A program made the translations under genes and the position numbers. From the NCBI GenBank assembly GCA_948474755.1, contig CAOLHI010000255.1, positions 682,001 to 746,000 of the forward strand: 64,000 bases of DNA, in the 5' to 3' direction. The stretch is from Ctenosaura bakeri (taxonomy: Eukaryota; Chordata; Lepidosauria; Squamata; Iguanidae). The notes below the pieces were generated by a model. The model saw only the letters and a list, made by a program, of their open reading frames with translations. It searched no databases and had not been told where the DNA came from. Positions 26,876-37,205 of the stretch are shown here, in pieces (position 1 is the first letter of the stretch; every line of letters begins with the position of its first letter).

Positions 26876-27611
26876 CAATGATGTAGACTCAAGTCGATAG
26901 ACTTGGGCTCAAGTCAGACTTCAGTTGCTTCAGTGACTCGACTCGGCCTCAACTCAGCCATAAATGATGCACTGACTCGGTTCGACTTGAGACTTGTATA
27001 TTTTAAATGACTGACTTCGTTCAGAAACATAACGTATTCATCCAGAAACCTTACAACTTGGAACAATGCCTCCATCTCTATTTGCCTACTGGTCACATGA
27101 CAATCTGTCTCAAGCCCAAAGTGTGGGGGCGTTTCTCAGATGGGAACAGCAAACAGGTTAGGCAATGAGCTTGAAGAAGACTTGAGGTCTGCTCAGCAGC
27201 CTATCCCCTCTGCATTTTGGAGGAACCTTTTGAAACATTTCCTAAAAGAAAAAGACAAGATTTATCCCCAGAGTGCAGGGCGCATTTCTTGGAGGAGAAC
27301 AGCAAATGTATTAGGCAATGGGCTTGAGGAGGAAGGATTCTACCTTCTAAAGCTTTTGAATCTTCAGTAATGGGGAGTAAGATAGGATTCTGTTCCCCAC
27401 TTCCGAAGCTGCAGATGGCAAAATTGCAAATGTGGAGAGCCGATTTTGCTTAAATGATTAAAACTGACTTTATTTCACTCTATCCAATAATTCTGGAATT
27501 TTGATTGGGGTATAAAGTTGGCTTCCAGATTTCAGACTTGACTTGAGGCTTAAAGGTAGAGACTTGAGACTTGACCTGAGACTTGGAATAAAAGACCTAA
27601 ATACATCACTG
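26876..27611. mobile_element. Non-autonomous hAT element, 736 bp
   Basis: Starts CAATGATGTAG and ends ATACATCACTG (inverted CAGTGATGTAT). The 8-bp flanks are GAACTAGA (26868-26875) and GAACCAGA (27612-27619), 7 of 8 identical and continuous with the interrupted LINE, which fits hAT 8-bp target duplications. Subterminal regions hold many copies of 'acttgag'/'ctcaagt'-type motifs in both orientations, likely transposase-binding repeats. The interior has a ~55-bp direct repeat (about 27128-27182 and 27278-27333). The 76-codon open frame at 27140-27370 spans these repeats and shows no transposase motif. Confidence 0.8.
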
Positions 27612-28157
27612 GAACCAGATAAGGTCCTCAAATGTGAAGATACATAATTGAATATTATAGTTAGAATCATCCTTGCCATATTATTTCCAGTTTCTATGTA
27701 TGATTGTGAAAGTTGGACAGTGAAGAAAACTGACAGGAAGAAAATCAATTCATTTGAAATGTGGCCCTGGAGGAGAGGTCTACAGATAACATGGACCCCT
27801 CCTTTAAAAAAAAAATCCTAGAGAGAATCAGGCCTTACTAGAAGCCAAGATGGCTAAAGTAAGGCTATTGTTCTTTGGATATATCATGACGCCACATGAC
27901 CTGTTAGAAAAGAGGGTAATGCTCAGTAAAGTGCATGACAGTAGGAAAAGATCATATTGCAGGTGGATTGATTCAGTCAAGGAAACCATGGCCCTGAGTT
28001 TGCAAGACCTGAGCAAAGCAGTTGAAAACTAAAACTCTTGTAGGTCTCTCATTTCATAGGATCATCATAAGTTGGAGTCCATTTGTTGTCAAGTTGCAAC
28101 AATAAGTTAATAATCTGTTGAATGACCACAGCTTTAGTATTTTGACTTAAATCCAAC

Positions 28158-28358
28158 TTAATGGAGCCCTGGTGGTGCAGTGGTTAAATGCCAGTACTGC
28201 AACCACAAGGTTGTGAGTTCGATCCTGCCGGGCTCCAGGTTGACTCAGCCTTCCATCCTTCTGCAGGTCGATAAAATGAGTACCCAGCTTGTTGGGGGCA
28301 ATTAGCTAAAACACATTGTAAACCGCTTAGAAAAGCGGTATAGACATACATGCTATTT
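28158..28358 (+). mobile_element. Squamate-type tRNA-derived SINE
   Basis: The tRNA-like head has an A-box-like 'tggtgcagtggttaaatgc' and a B-box-like 'gttcgatcctg'. The body has 'gactcagccttccatcctt', 'aatgagtacccagcttgtt' and 'gtaaaccgcttag…gcggtata'. This body is characteristic of squamate SINEs. It is followed immediately by an L2/CR1-like tail. Confidence 0.82.
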
Positions 28359-28440
28359 GTAATGTATAATGTATTTCATGTTGTTCGCCGCCTCGATCCA
28401 TGTGGAGAGGCGGGATACAAATAAATAATAATAATAATAA

Positions 28441-28471
<31 letters not shown>
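28359..28471 (+). mobile_element. L2/CR1-like 3' tail plus (ATA)n(AGA)n
   Basis: 28361-28424 repeats the tail seen at 21879-21942 ('gttcgccgcctcgatcc', 'gtggagaggcgggatac') with only a couple of differences. It ends in (AATA)n(AGA)n to 28471. It may be the 3' tail of the SINE itself or a separate LINE end. Confidence 0.6.
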
Positions 28472-28473
<2 letters not shown>

Positions 28474-28627
28474 GTGAATAAAAATCCCTATTAGCACAAT
28501 TGCAGTGGGTTGCATCTTTATACAAGCAGTTCTGCAAACAATGAGTATGTTACTTTTTGAACAAGTGCTAATGAAATGGACCTTACAGACCTCATTCAAA
28601 ACTGACCACCATCCTTACAAGTTATAA

Positions 28628-29945
28628 GAATTGGAATTTTGTGTGTCAGGTTTCATATTCAAAATACAGAAGAATTAATGCTTTTAAAATGTCTCTATTA
28701 CCTAAACTTATGTTTCTTTTTCAAAATCTGCCAATAATAGGAAGAGAAAAAGTATTCAAAGAATGGGAAAAAGATCTTCAAAAATTTATCTGGCAAGGAA
28801 AAAAGCTAAGAATAAGACCTAAAATATTACACGATGCAAAAGAGGGAGGAGGATTTGATCTACCATTGCTGAAGACATATTATTATGCTTGTTGCTTAGA
28901 TTGGATTAAAGACTGGATTCATTAAGAGAAATCGTCAATAAAGGAACTGGAAGAATTTGACAATAGGTTCAGATGGCACAGATATCTGTGCTATAACAGG
29001 TCAGCAGTGAATAAAGAATTCAATAACAATTGCATCCAGAAAACATTATTAAAGATTTGGCTACAAATAAAACAGAAAAATTATACAGAACTTCCAATTT
29101 GGACACCACCTCAGGAAGCTTTTAAAATTACTCTAAAAAACAAGGAAAACTATTAACATATCAAGATATATTGAAACGGTATGGTGATAAACCCAGAATG
29201 AGAACAGCAGAAGAACTGAAGGCTGATGGGCATGAATTAAACTGGTTCCCTTGGTGACAATTAAAAGATTTAAAATGGATCAAAAATTATATGGGTTTGA
29301 GAGAAAAGAAAATGAACCAGATTTATTGTTGAAAGAAAATCATAAGAAAAGAATTTCTAAACGCTATAAATTGTTACTGAAGAGAGAAATGGAACCAGAT
29401 ATAATAAAAAAAAGATGGTTAGATGGGCCCAGAATGTGACGAGAAGGTGGGGTCCTTCTTTCATATGTGGTGGACTTGTCAGATGGCAAAGAAATTTTGG
29501 AAGGGGATACATGATGAAATTCAAAAAAATTGTAAAGTGAATTTTGAAATGATACTATAATTAACAGTGAGATCAGAAGACACCAGAAGATACTGCTGTG
29601 TTTGATTATGGCAGCGAGGTTGACATATGCCCAACATTGGAAAGAAAAGGAAGAAATTAATTTAGAAGAATGGAAATTAAAAGTCCTGGATATGGTAGAG
29701 ACTGGAAAAATAGCAAATTCTTTGAAAAACAAACCTATCCAGAACTTTGAAAGGGAATGGAAAGGGGTAATGGACTGGTTAAAAAGATAAATCTATGAGA
29801 GGATGAAACAGGAATTTTTTTTCTGTAAAAATGGAAGGTAAGGTATAATGCAACTGGGAATATAAATATGGAAGGGGGGTTAGATATATCCATAACACTG
29901 GTGTATATCCAGTTATTTTAAAAAATACAGATTCTGGGTTTTTTT
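28628..29945 (+). mobile_element. 5'-truncated L1 LINE, C-terminal ORF2
   Basis: Translation at 28641-28925 contains MSLLPKLMFLFQNLPI and QKFIWQGKK, the part of L1 ORF2 after the RT core. Broken frames continue through 'WHRYLCYNRS'. Around 29455-29520 an HMWWTC-type motif precedes KKFWK. 29602-29790 gives the final ORF2 segment ending DWLKR. A short 3' UTR with T-rich and A-rich runs ends near 29945. Internal stops and frame changes make it a fossil. It resembles, but is not identical to, the minus-strand L1 at 17.2-19.3 kb. Confidence 0.85.
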
Positions 29946-31387
29946 TTCTCTGTGAGATTTCTCAAACATGTGGATAGTTCAAGTAGAAAATTTAACATAT
30001 TTCACATTTGTAAATATTAATTTCAGCTTAAGTGCACAGACAGTATGCAGTGCAATGAAAATATAGAGAAAACAAAGTTGGGAATTTTCAAATTCCATTG
30101 ATTTCAATGGGACAAATTTAAACAGATCCTTAATTTTTATTGACAAAAGTGGAATTTAAAGTAGATCCACCTTAAGTTTTATTGTGCTGTAAAGGTACTC
30201 ATGTAATAAAATTTAAACGTACATAAAATGAATGTTGAGGGATTCAAAAACTTTGTAATAAGTTATCCTCCTACTCAGAACCCCGTAACTTTTTTTCCCC
30301 ATCCGTTGAAAGCTGTTCCTAAATGACCTTGGTAACATTAGGCTAAACAACAACAGAAGTCATTTCCTTTTGACCACAGATGTTCATGGCCCCAGAATTG
30401 TTGCTACAAGGCAGAGATCACAAGCTATTTTTAAAAATGAGCGCATCTCCTCATGTACTCACTACTGGCCCATTAACAGTACCATGTTCCAGTGGGAGAG
30501 TGAACTAGGCAAGAACTGTGCTTGGGGCAGAGCCAGTGTTGTGCAGTCTACTGCACTAATTATACTGTCTTGATGAGATCGTTAGAGGACAATAAAGGAA
30601 AATGAGAGCAGTTTGCAATATGTGTGGACAAATTAACTATGCTTTATACTTAATTAATTAATACTTCAAGTTAAGATGTATGCTTACATGTGGGGTTGAA
30701 AATATCCAGGTTTCTTTTTCCTCTGAAAGCTTTCCAAAGAGTTCTTAAGATAACATATGAATGAATTCCAAATGCTTCAAAATTGAAATGATGAATACTT
30801 TCAGACTTCCATCTTGCCTTTCTTATCTGAATCTAGTATGTTTTGTATCAGAAGAAATTGGCTTTTAAAAAAGGGCAGGTAACTCATAACTTATAAAATA
30901 TTTTCCTTTTTACTTAGGACCTTTTTATTTAGGCGCTTCATGCCCATGGGATCCCAGCAGTGCCATTGCTGGGATGAGATCAGGATCTGAATGCTCCCCA
31001 CTACACCTGCTGGCAGATGGGTAGCATTAGGGACACTCTTCTTCCTTCTACAGTATAGCTTGAATGGTGAGTCCCTTTCCCCACCCCTTTCTGTGCTGTA
31101 CTGCAGAAGGGAGCACTATCAAGTGCTCTGGCTCTTACCACACACCCGCAGCAGATGAGATCATTGTGGGAAAGGGGGCCATTACCAGATTTTTTCCAGT
31201 AATGGTATAGGGCGCATTTACAATGGATGCAACAGAATCTGGTCAGCAACAACATCATGCAATAGAAACGCATTGCCGTGCTGGGATGGCAAGACCATGG
31301 GGCTAAGGCCTTAGCATTTCCTTCAGAACTGTTGTTAGAAATTATTTGCCTCAATCTTGGACAATTTTGTAAGTGATTTTTTTTCTC
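29946..31387. other. Unassigned DNA
   Basis: No gene recognised. 30930-31310 is GC-richer than its surroundings and has facing 'gggatcccagcag' and 'gtgctgggatgg' segments that may be arms of an old DNA transposon, but the pairing is too weak to call. Confidence 0.45.
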
Positions 31388-31625
31388 TGCCTAATAGTGT
31401 GGTGCAGTGGTTTAAGTGCTGGATTTAGGGCCCTGAGAGACCAAAGTTCAAATCCCCACTCAGGCATGGAAGCTCAGTGGGGGTGGCCTTGGTCAAGTTA
31501 TACTCTCTCAGTCTCAAAGAAAAATAATTGCTGTTCTGAACAGCTCTTGATAAGAAAATCCTGTGGTAGGTTCACTTTAGGGTTACCATAAGTCGAAAAT
31601 GACTTGAAGGCACACAACAACAATG
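31388..31625 (+). mobile_element. tRNA-derived SINE with BovB-like tail
   Basis: A-box-like 'gtggtgcagtggtttaagtg' and B-box-like 'gttcaaatccc' are spaced as in tRNA-derived RNA polymerase III promoters. Body and 3' tail include 'accataagtcgaaaatgac' and 'ttgaaggcacacaacaaca'. The tail resembles the 3' end of the BovB-like LINE at 28058-28105, consistent with mobilisation by BovB. Confidence 0.82.
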
Positions 31626-33438
31626 CATCCAAGAATAAACAACATATAAAATTATTCTTACATTAATAGCCATTGTAATTTTCTCCTCAAATATAAAACT
31701 TTATCCTCCTAGAAATGTAGCTAAGAGCCAAAGTGACTATGTAAGGTGATGAAATCACCAAGGGATCATATATGCTGTAGGCTAGAGCAGATCTTTTTGC
31801 TATGCTATATGACTGTGTACAGATAACAATAGATTAAGCTCATCACAGTTGTTTCCTTGGTGGCAAAAGAGAATTTGGGGGGAGGGAAGAATTTACACTG
31901 GTGAGTTTTATTTAGATGCCCCTGTCCAGAGGCTGGGGTTTTTCCACTGACTCATGAATGCTACAATTGGTGATAAGTGGATACTCCTATATTTAAAAGA
32001 TTGATGCATTTGCTATGACATCTTACAAATCTGGCACAGTAGCATGTTTATAGTGTTATGGTGACCATCATACTCCATTAATCTCTGCTTTTTTTCCCCA
32101 GTGATTTGGAAGGCTGAGTTATTACAGACTAGCTGATCACATTAATGTTTATAATGCAAATTATTGTCAGGTCTAACATAAACTGACAGTGAAGGGACAC
32201 TAACTAGAATCTTGTGTCTATATACAAACTTTGTTTATATGACTGTAATTGTAACCAAAAGTTTAATTTTTCCCTGGAGATGAAGAGATTCAAATCTGAT
32301 AAATGTGTTGAATAAGTTATTGAAGGTCACATAGCAAGCTATTATTTGGACAAAACACTAAATTCTGGGTTTCCTTTTGCTGATAAATTGAAGTAACTCT
32401 TCAAAATCCACATCTTTATTGGAATTTTCTTCCAAACAATAGATAAAAAAAGCATAAACTAAATTGCATGTCTGTGCTTCAGAAGTTCATGAAGTGTGTT
32501 GAACAGCCTTGAGCTATAGCTATATGAGTTTTTCTGAAGCTTTTTATATATATATATATTTCATTTCATTTCAGTTTTTATCTTATTTAGTCCTCCCTCC
32601 TATTATCTGTCCAACTCCATCACAGCAATCAGTTTTAAAAGAGTTGTACAAGCTGCTGTAAACTCAAAACGCTCTTTTAAAAAGGTTTTTGGTTAACCTA
32701 ATGGACACTAATCCTGAGTCTTCACTAAATGCCTTGTTTCTTCACTCTTGGTAGCACTTACCTAGAAATGTAGGATATGACTTGGATAAAAGCACCTTTT
32801 TGAAGCTTTTTAAGTTCTAGCCAACCCATGATGGAGCATTCAGACCTTGGAATTAACCCTTTAATGAATGTTTTATGAATTTGGAAGATTTTTTTTTAGC
32901 TATTTCACCTGTTTTTCTAGAATTCCCAATTAACAAACTAAAAACAGTGTTTAATTAATTAGATTGTTAGAATTTGTTAGAATTCATTAGTGTCTTGCCT
33001 CTCCCTCTGTCACATTCAAGAGAAAAGAAGTTCTGTTCCCTCAGGAGAAGAAATATTATAATTGGAGGGAATGCCTCACAAGCCTTGAGTTAGTGAAGTA
33101 GAAGCACAGCTGGTTTGGGGAACAAGAAAAAAAGAGAAATGGAAAACGGTCGAAACAAATGAGTCTCGGTGTGCAAAGGAGATGAGGTGGAGCAATCTGT
33201 TTGCTTAGCAGGAGGCTAAGCCCCTCAAGCAGTCAGGGCCTTTTGAGAATGTCAAACTTTTAGGCCCAAAGGAAAGTGTCCTTCCTTTGCACACAAGGTG
33301 CTATATGGAAAGATGTTTGAAATATTTCTTGTGGGTGCATCGTGACTATCTTCAGTAATATCTCCCTCTATTGATTATATGGTGGACTGGTTTCTATTGC
33401 ATATTATTGTAACATAACATGCAGTTACATAATATTGA
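31626..33438. other. Unassigned DNA
   Basis: No gene or clear repeat recognised. Short (TA)n at 32547-32561. Confidence 0.5.
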
Positions 33439-34088
33439 TGTTATGAGCCAGGCTGAGCAGGAGGCTGAACAGGCTGCTGATTCAGATGGGGACTCTGAGT
33501 TGGACGTGGAGGAGCCCTTGGTGAGAGAGGGGGCTCCTGCAGAGGCAAGGGAGGGGCCTGCTAGCGACTCCCCAGCTGATCCGGGGCTGATACCTACAGC
33601 AGAATGTCAAGAGTCCAAGGCTCCTGACTCGACAGAAGCTGCGGCTCTGACTCCAGCCCGGAGTTTGCAGCTGACCCTCCCCCCACGTTCCTCCAGAGGC
33701 GGCTGGAGAAGGAGGGGGTGCATAGATCAAAGCACTTGTGAGAGAAGCACTTGAGGTCTGAGGGCCTCCAATTGGGAGCCAGGCCAACGGACACTTGATC
33801 AGCCCCATCTGGGTTAAAGACTATTTAGGCAGACGCTGGGGGGAGTTCAGGTACGGGGCAACAACATCATACTTCCGTGACTCCGCTTCCTGTCCAAGGG
33901 CTGGATATTTCTAAGTTCTTCTGCCTTCATTCAGTTTGGGTGATGTAACCTCCTTTTACTTTATGGCCTTATTTATTGCCTGTGTTTGCTTTGGGTGCTG
34001 TAAACCCTTGATTAATTTACGGTCTGCTCATTAAAAGGCCAACAAAACTCCAGTTGCCGCCTCTATGTTGCTTGGCCTCCACCTGACA
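33439..34088 (+). mobile_element. Solo LTR of an LTR retroelement
   Basis: 650 bp beginning TGTTATGAGCC and ending CCTGACA (TG…CA ends). The flank TTGA occurs at 33435-33438 and 34089-34092, a 4-bp target duplication. An ATTAAA polyadenylation-type signal lies near 34029. No primer binding site followed by gag/pol is present on either side, so it is most simply a solo LTR left by LTR-LTR recombination. An open frame at 33419-33754 runs through the presumed U3 region with acidic, Pro- and Ala-rich residues. I could not assign Ty3-like versus endogenous retroviral origin. Confidence 0.8.
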
Positions 34089-34092
34089 TTGA

Positions 34093-36788
34093 CAATTTTT
34101 TGGGGTGAGCTGCCGTACGTAACTTTGCAATTCCTTGTGTTTTACTCATACAATGGTAGGTTCTTGAATAATTATGTAGAACTTTTTTCATGAACCCAGC
34201 TCTTATTTCCTTCTCTCTTGGGTCATCTCTCCCACCCACTCACTCTTTTCCTCCTTCCCATTCTGCATTTTATCCACCTTATTCTAGGAAATTGGATTTG
34301 ATGATCCACAGGACCCCTCTTAATTCTATGGTTTTATGATTCCTCCATGTATCTGGTCACACATGTTGACATGTTGGAACCTGGAGCAAAAAGACAATTC
34401 ATACCTACTACCCCTTTTAAAGTCTATTATTAAAAATTCTAGTCAGAAGTCTTCTGAGTAAGTCTTAACATCAGTTCAGTGACACTTACTTCAAGGTTAG
34501 TAGGATAGAATTGCCCCGTTCACTTCGGATGAACTCATTTTTCTAAGATGATCCAAGAAAGAAGTCCTTGGGTGTGTAAGGTATATTCCTTCTTCTTGTA
34601 CCCTTCAGGCAGTCCAATTATGAGGGGGAAAACTAGGTGGTGAAGCAGAAAATGCATTTTTATTCTGTAAGAAGTTATATCGACATGTTAGCTGTCATCT
34701 AGAGGAAAGAAGTATAATATAAGAACTTCATTGGCTATTGAGGAAGAAAGACCAAAGCTTGAAACATGCCTGGCACCTAACTGAAAACTGCTAGGACCTT
34801 TGACCCTTTACTTTCCTTCAATAATTGATGTGTGCCTTATGGACCTTAACTCCTACTGCTATCTGTAAGATTGCATTGTGTTATTTTTTTAATTGAACAA
34901 TTTGCTATTTAATAGATTTATTATACTTTTAATATTTGTGATTCACATTATATCCTAACTCTCCTCCTCCTCCTCCTCCTCCATGTTTTTGTGAGTTAGT
35001 TCCTATATCCTTTTCTTCTATAATCCAGTTTTTGGAGCCAATACCACTTTACTTCATTCCCCTCATAATGCAGGGTGAAGAGATTTAAACAAGTATTCAA
35101 ATAAAATGGCTGCAGAGAATAATGGGGTTGTCAGATATGTGATCTTTAAACTGTAGATACCACAAATTGAATTTGGGATCTTTGGCTCCTGCATGCAAAA
35201 CGTGTGCTCTGCTACTGATCTTTGCAGACTGTGCTTCTTAATTGACAGTGGGGAGGCAGAAAGAATTCAGTTGAGCAGAAGAATGTTCTACTAAAACTGA
35301 GGGGCTCTCAAACCATTTCTGATATTATCCCCTCTTGATATTTGCAGCAGTCCAACTATTGCTGTAGTTGTGGTGGATCTCTGCCCTCTAACTGAAATAA
35401 ATTGCTCTGTATTAGTTCGAGAGGTTCTAGTATATACATTCCCTTTTATTTACTAGCTTTGTTGAACAAGCAGAGTACGGTATGGAGGTACTTTCACAGA
35501 AACAGGCTCGTGTTTATAGCATATGTGTTTTGTCCCTTAGTTACAGCTCAGGTACCAGCAGCAACAACAGCTGGCCAAAGCTTTGGGCTACATCATGATC
35601 ACACATCAAAACCATTTGTTAGTAAATTTAGAAACAGACCAAATGTTACAAGCTGCCAATCTGAAATATTTGTAACAAAAATAGACGCATGAGAATTTTG
35701 GATAGAGAAGAGAACAAGGTTAGAGTACTGAAATTTAAGTTAGAGCTTGAATCGTAATTCAGTGGAAGGGTCATCACTGAGTTCATTGGGAACATGGCTA
35801 TCTTCAAATGACATGATAGAGAAGGGTGACCTAGACTTGCAAAACAAGGTAAAATTAAGACAGGGGAGAGTCTGTTTGTGTGTGCAAAGAAACATGTATT
35901 ATTCAATAAATATTTAACCTACTTTTGGGAACTATAAAGGCTTATAGAATGGTTTACAGAGATGGTAAAATAATTCATGGATTATGATTTTGGCAAGAAG
36001 GCTGAGTTTAAAAGTAACAGTCTACAAGTAAGAGTGCCATCTGTTAATGGGGAGGGGGGCAGGCAATGTGGCCATAACAGCATTCCAAAGCAATATACTA
36101 AACCACACGGATGAATAAAATGGTCACCAACCAGTCATGCACAGGTTCATGGCTGGAATCCAATCGTAACTAAAGTACACCCATTGAACAGATTGTTGAA
36201 TGGTGAGTAACCACATAGCAAACTTTGATTTTTTTCAAAGGCTGTAGTTGGGATTAACATTAGGATTTAGGTCTATGTGGATTTGTTACACTGTGTGTAA
36301 CATGTTGGCACACACACAAAAACCCTGCCTGGGTTAGAGAATTTACACGTGTGTATGACATGAGCAGAATTCTAGTCACTGATCATTAACTTGGTTAATT
36401 CCCCAACCGCATATAATGAGTAACTTTTACTTGTTACCTGAGTGGGGTGGGAAGGAGTTTGAGGCTTTCTTTTTCAAATTTTAGGTCATTTTTGTCCCTT
36501 TAAGTGACTTTTCCCTCACAAAAACAAATTAGAAAAATAATGGAAAAGAAATAAAAATAATGAAAGATATACCACAGGAGAGAGAGGGTTTGCAATGGGT
36601 TACATGACAAATTATTTTTTTTAAAAAAGTACTTTCCAAATTCTTGGTTAAGCAACATTAGATGCTAACACCCTCCATTAATGAATACAGGTGATAATGG
36701 GAAAGAAATCTGAAATATACAATAAAAGAAAATCAATTTTTTTCCTGGAAGCACCCCTGTGAACAGTCATATGTGCTTACATATATAT
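34093..36788. other. Unassigned DNA
   Basis: No gene or transposon supported. A (CTC)n run lies at 34963-34982. Confidence 0.5.
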
Positions 36789-36789
36789 G

Positions 36790-37205
36790 TATGTACCTTC
36801 AAGTTGCCTGTCAATTTATGGTGACCCCATGAAATTCATAGGGTATTCTTAGGCAGAGAATACACAAAGGTAGTTTTGCCACTTCCTCTGAAATATAGAG
36901 CCTTTCTGCACTACACTGTTATAGGTGCTATTATTCCACTTTCAACATCCTGTGGAATTCTGAGGTTTGTAGTTTATTGAGGCCAAAGAGCTCTCTGGGT
37001 GAGAATTCTAGATGGCCCTCTCTAAACTGCAAAGCCCGGGAGTCCATAGGATGTTGAAAGTGGAATAATAGCACTGTAACAGTGTAATGCGGAAAGACCC
37101 ATAGCCTACAGTGTGGTATTCATTGGCAGTCTCCCATTCAAGAACTAACTAGGGCTGAGCCTACTTAGCTTCCGAGATTAGACAGGATCTGGTGCCTTTG
37201 GGATA
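36790..37205 (-). mobile_element. 5S-rRNA-derived SINE, split by a MITE
   Basis: 37104-37200 on the minus strand matches the 3' two-thirds of vertebrate 5S rRNA, including 'tctcggaagctaag' (A-box), 'ttgaatgggagactgcc' (C-box, diverged) and 'ctgtaggc'. The 3' part of the SINE (36790-36897) ends in 'accataaattgacaggcaac' and 'ttgaagg', the BovB-like tail also seen in the tRNA SINEs. A ~200-bp MITE separates the halves at 36898-37100 with ATA on both sides. The 5S promoter boxes are diverged; it is not a functional 5S gene. Confidence 0.82.
36898..37100. mobile_element. AT-rich Harbinger-like MITE, 203 bp, inside a 5S-SINE
   Basis: Termini GAGCCTTTCTGCACTAC and (inverse of the right end) GGGTCTTTCCGCATTAC. 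ATA occurs at 36895-36897 and 37101-37103; removing the element and one ATA restores SINE sequence 'gaaatatagcctaca'. Same ~200-bp subfamily as 25628 and 40135. Confidence 0.85.

Larger units (their letters stand above)
26340..28108 (+). mobile_element. BovB/RTE-like LINE fragment with two nested insertions
   Basis: LINE sequence occurs at 26340-26556, 26783-26875 and 27612-28108. Conceptual translation gives an RT box with an LRYADN/D-type motif and 'KLMTTDD', then VMYGCESWT-like (read here as MYDCESWTVKK), the W-rich C-terminal region, and finally a 3' tail with 'cataagttggagtcc' that resembles the tails of SINEs in this window. Frames contain stops, so it is inactive. The insertions are a palindromic Penelope-like piece (26557-26782) and a hAT element (26876-27611), both with target duplications of LINE sequence. 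The BovB assignment is from remembered family features, not a search. Confidence 0.8.

Noticed and set aside
37104..37200. A 5S rRNA gene
   Set aside because: The 5S match is partial, with mutations in the promoter boxes, and is joined to a SINE body and BovB-like tail.
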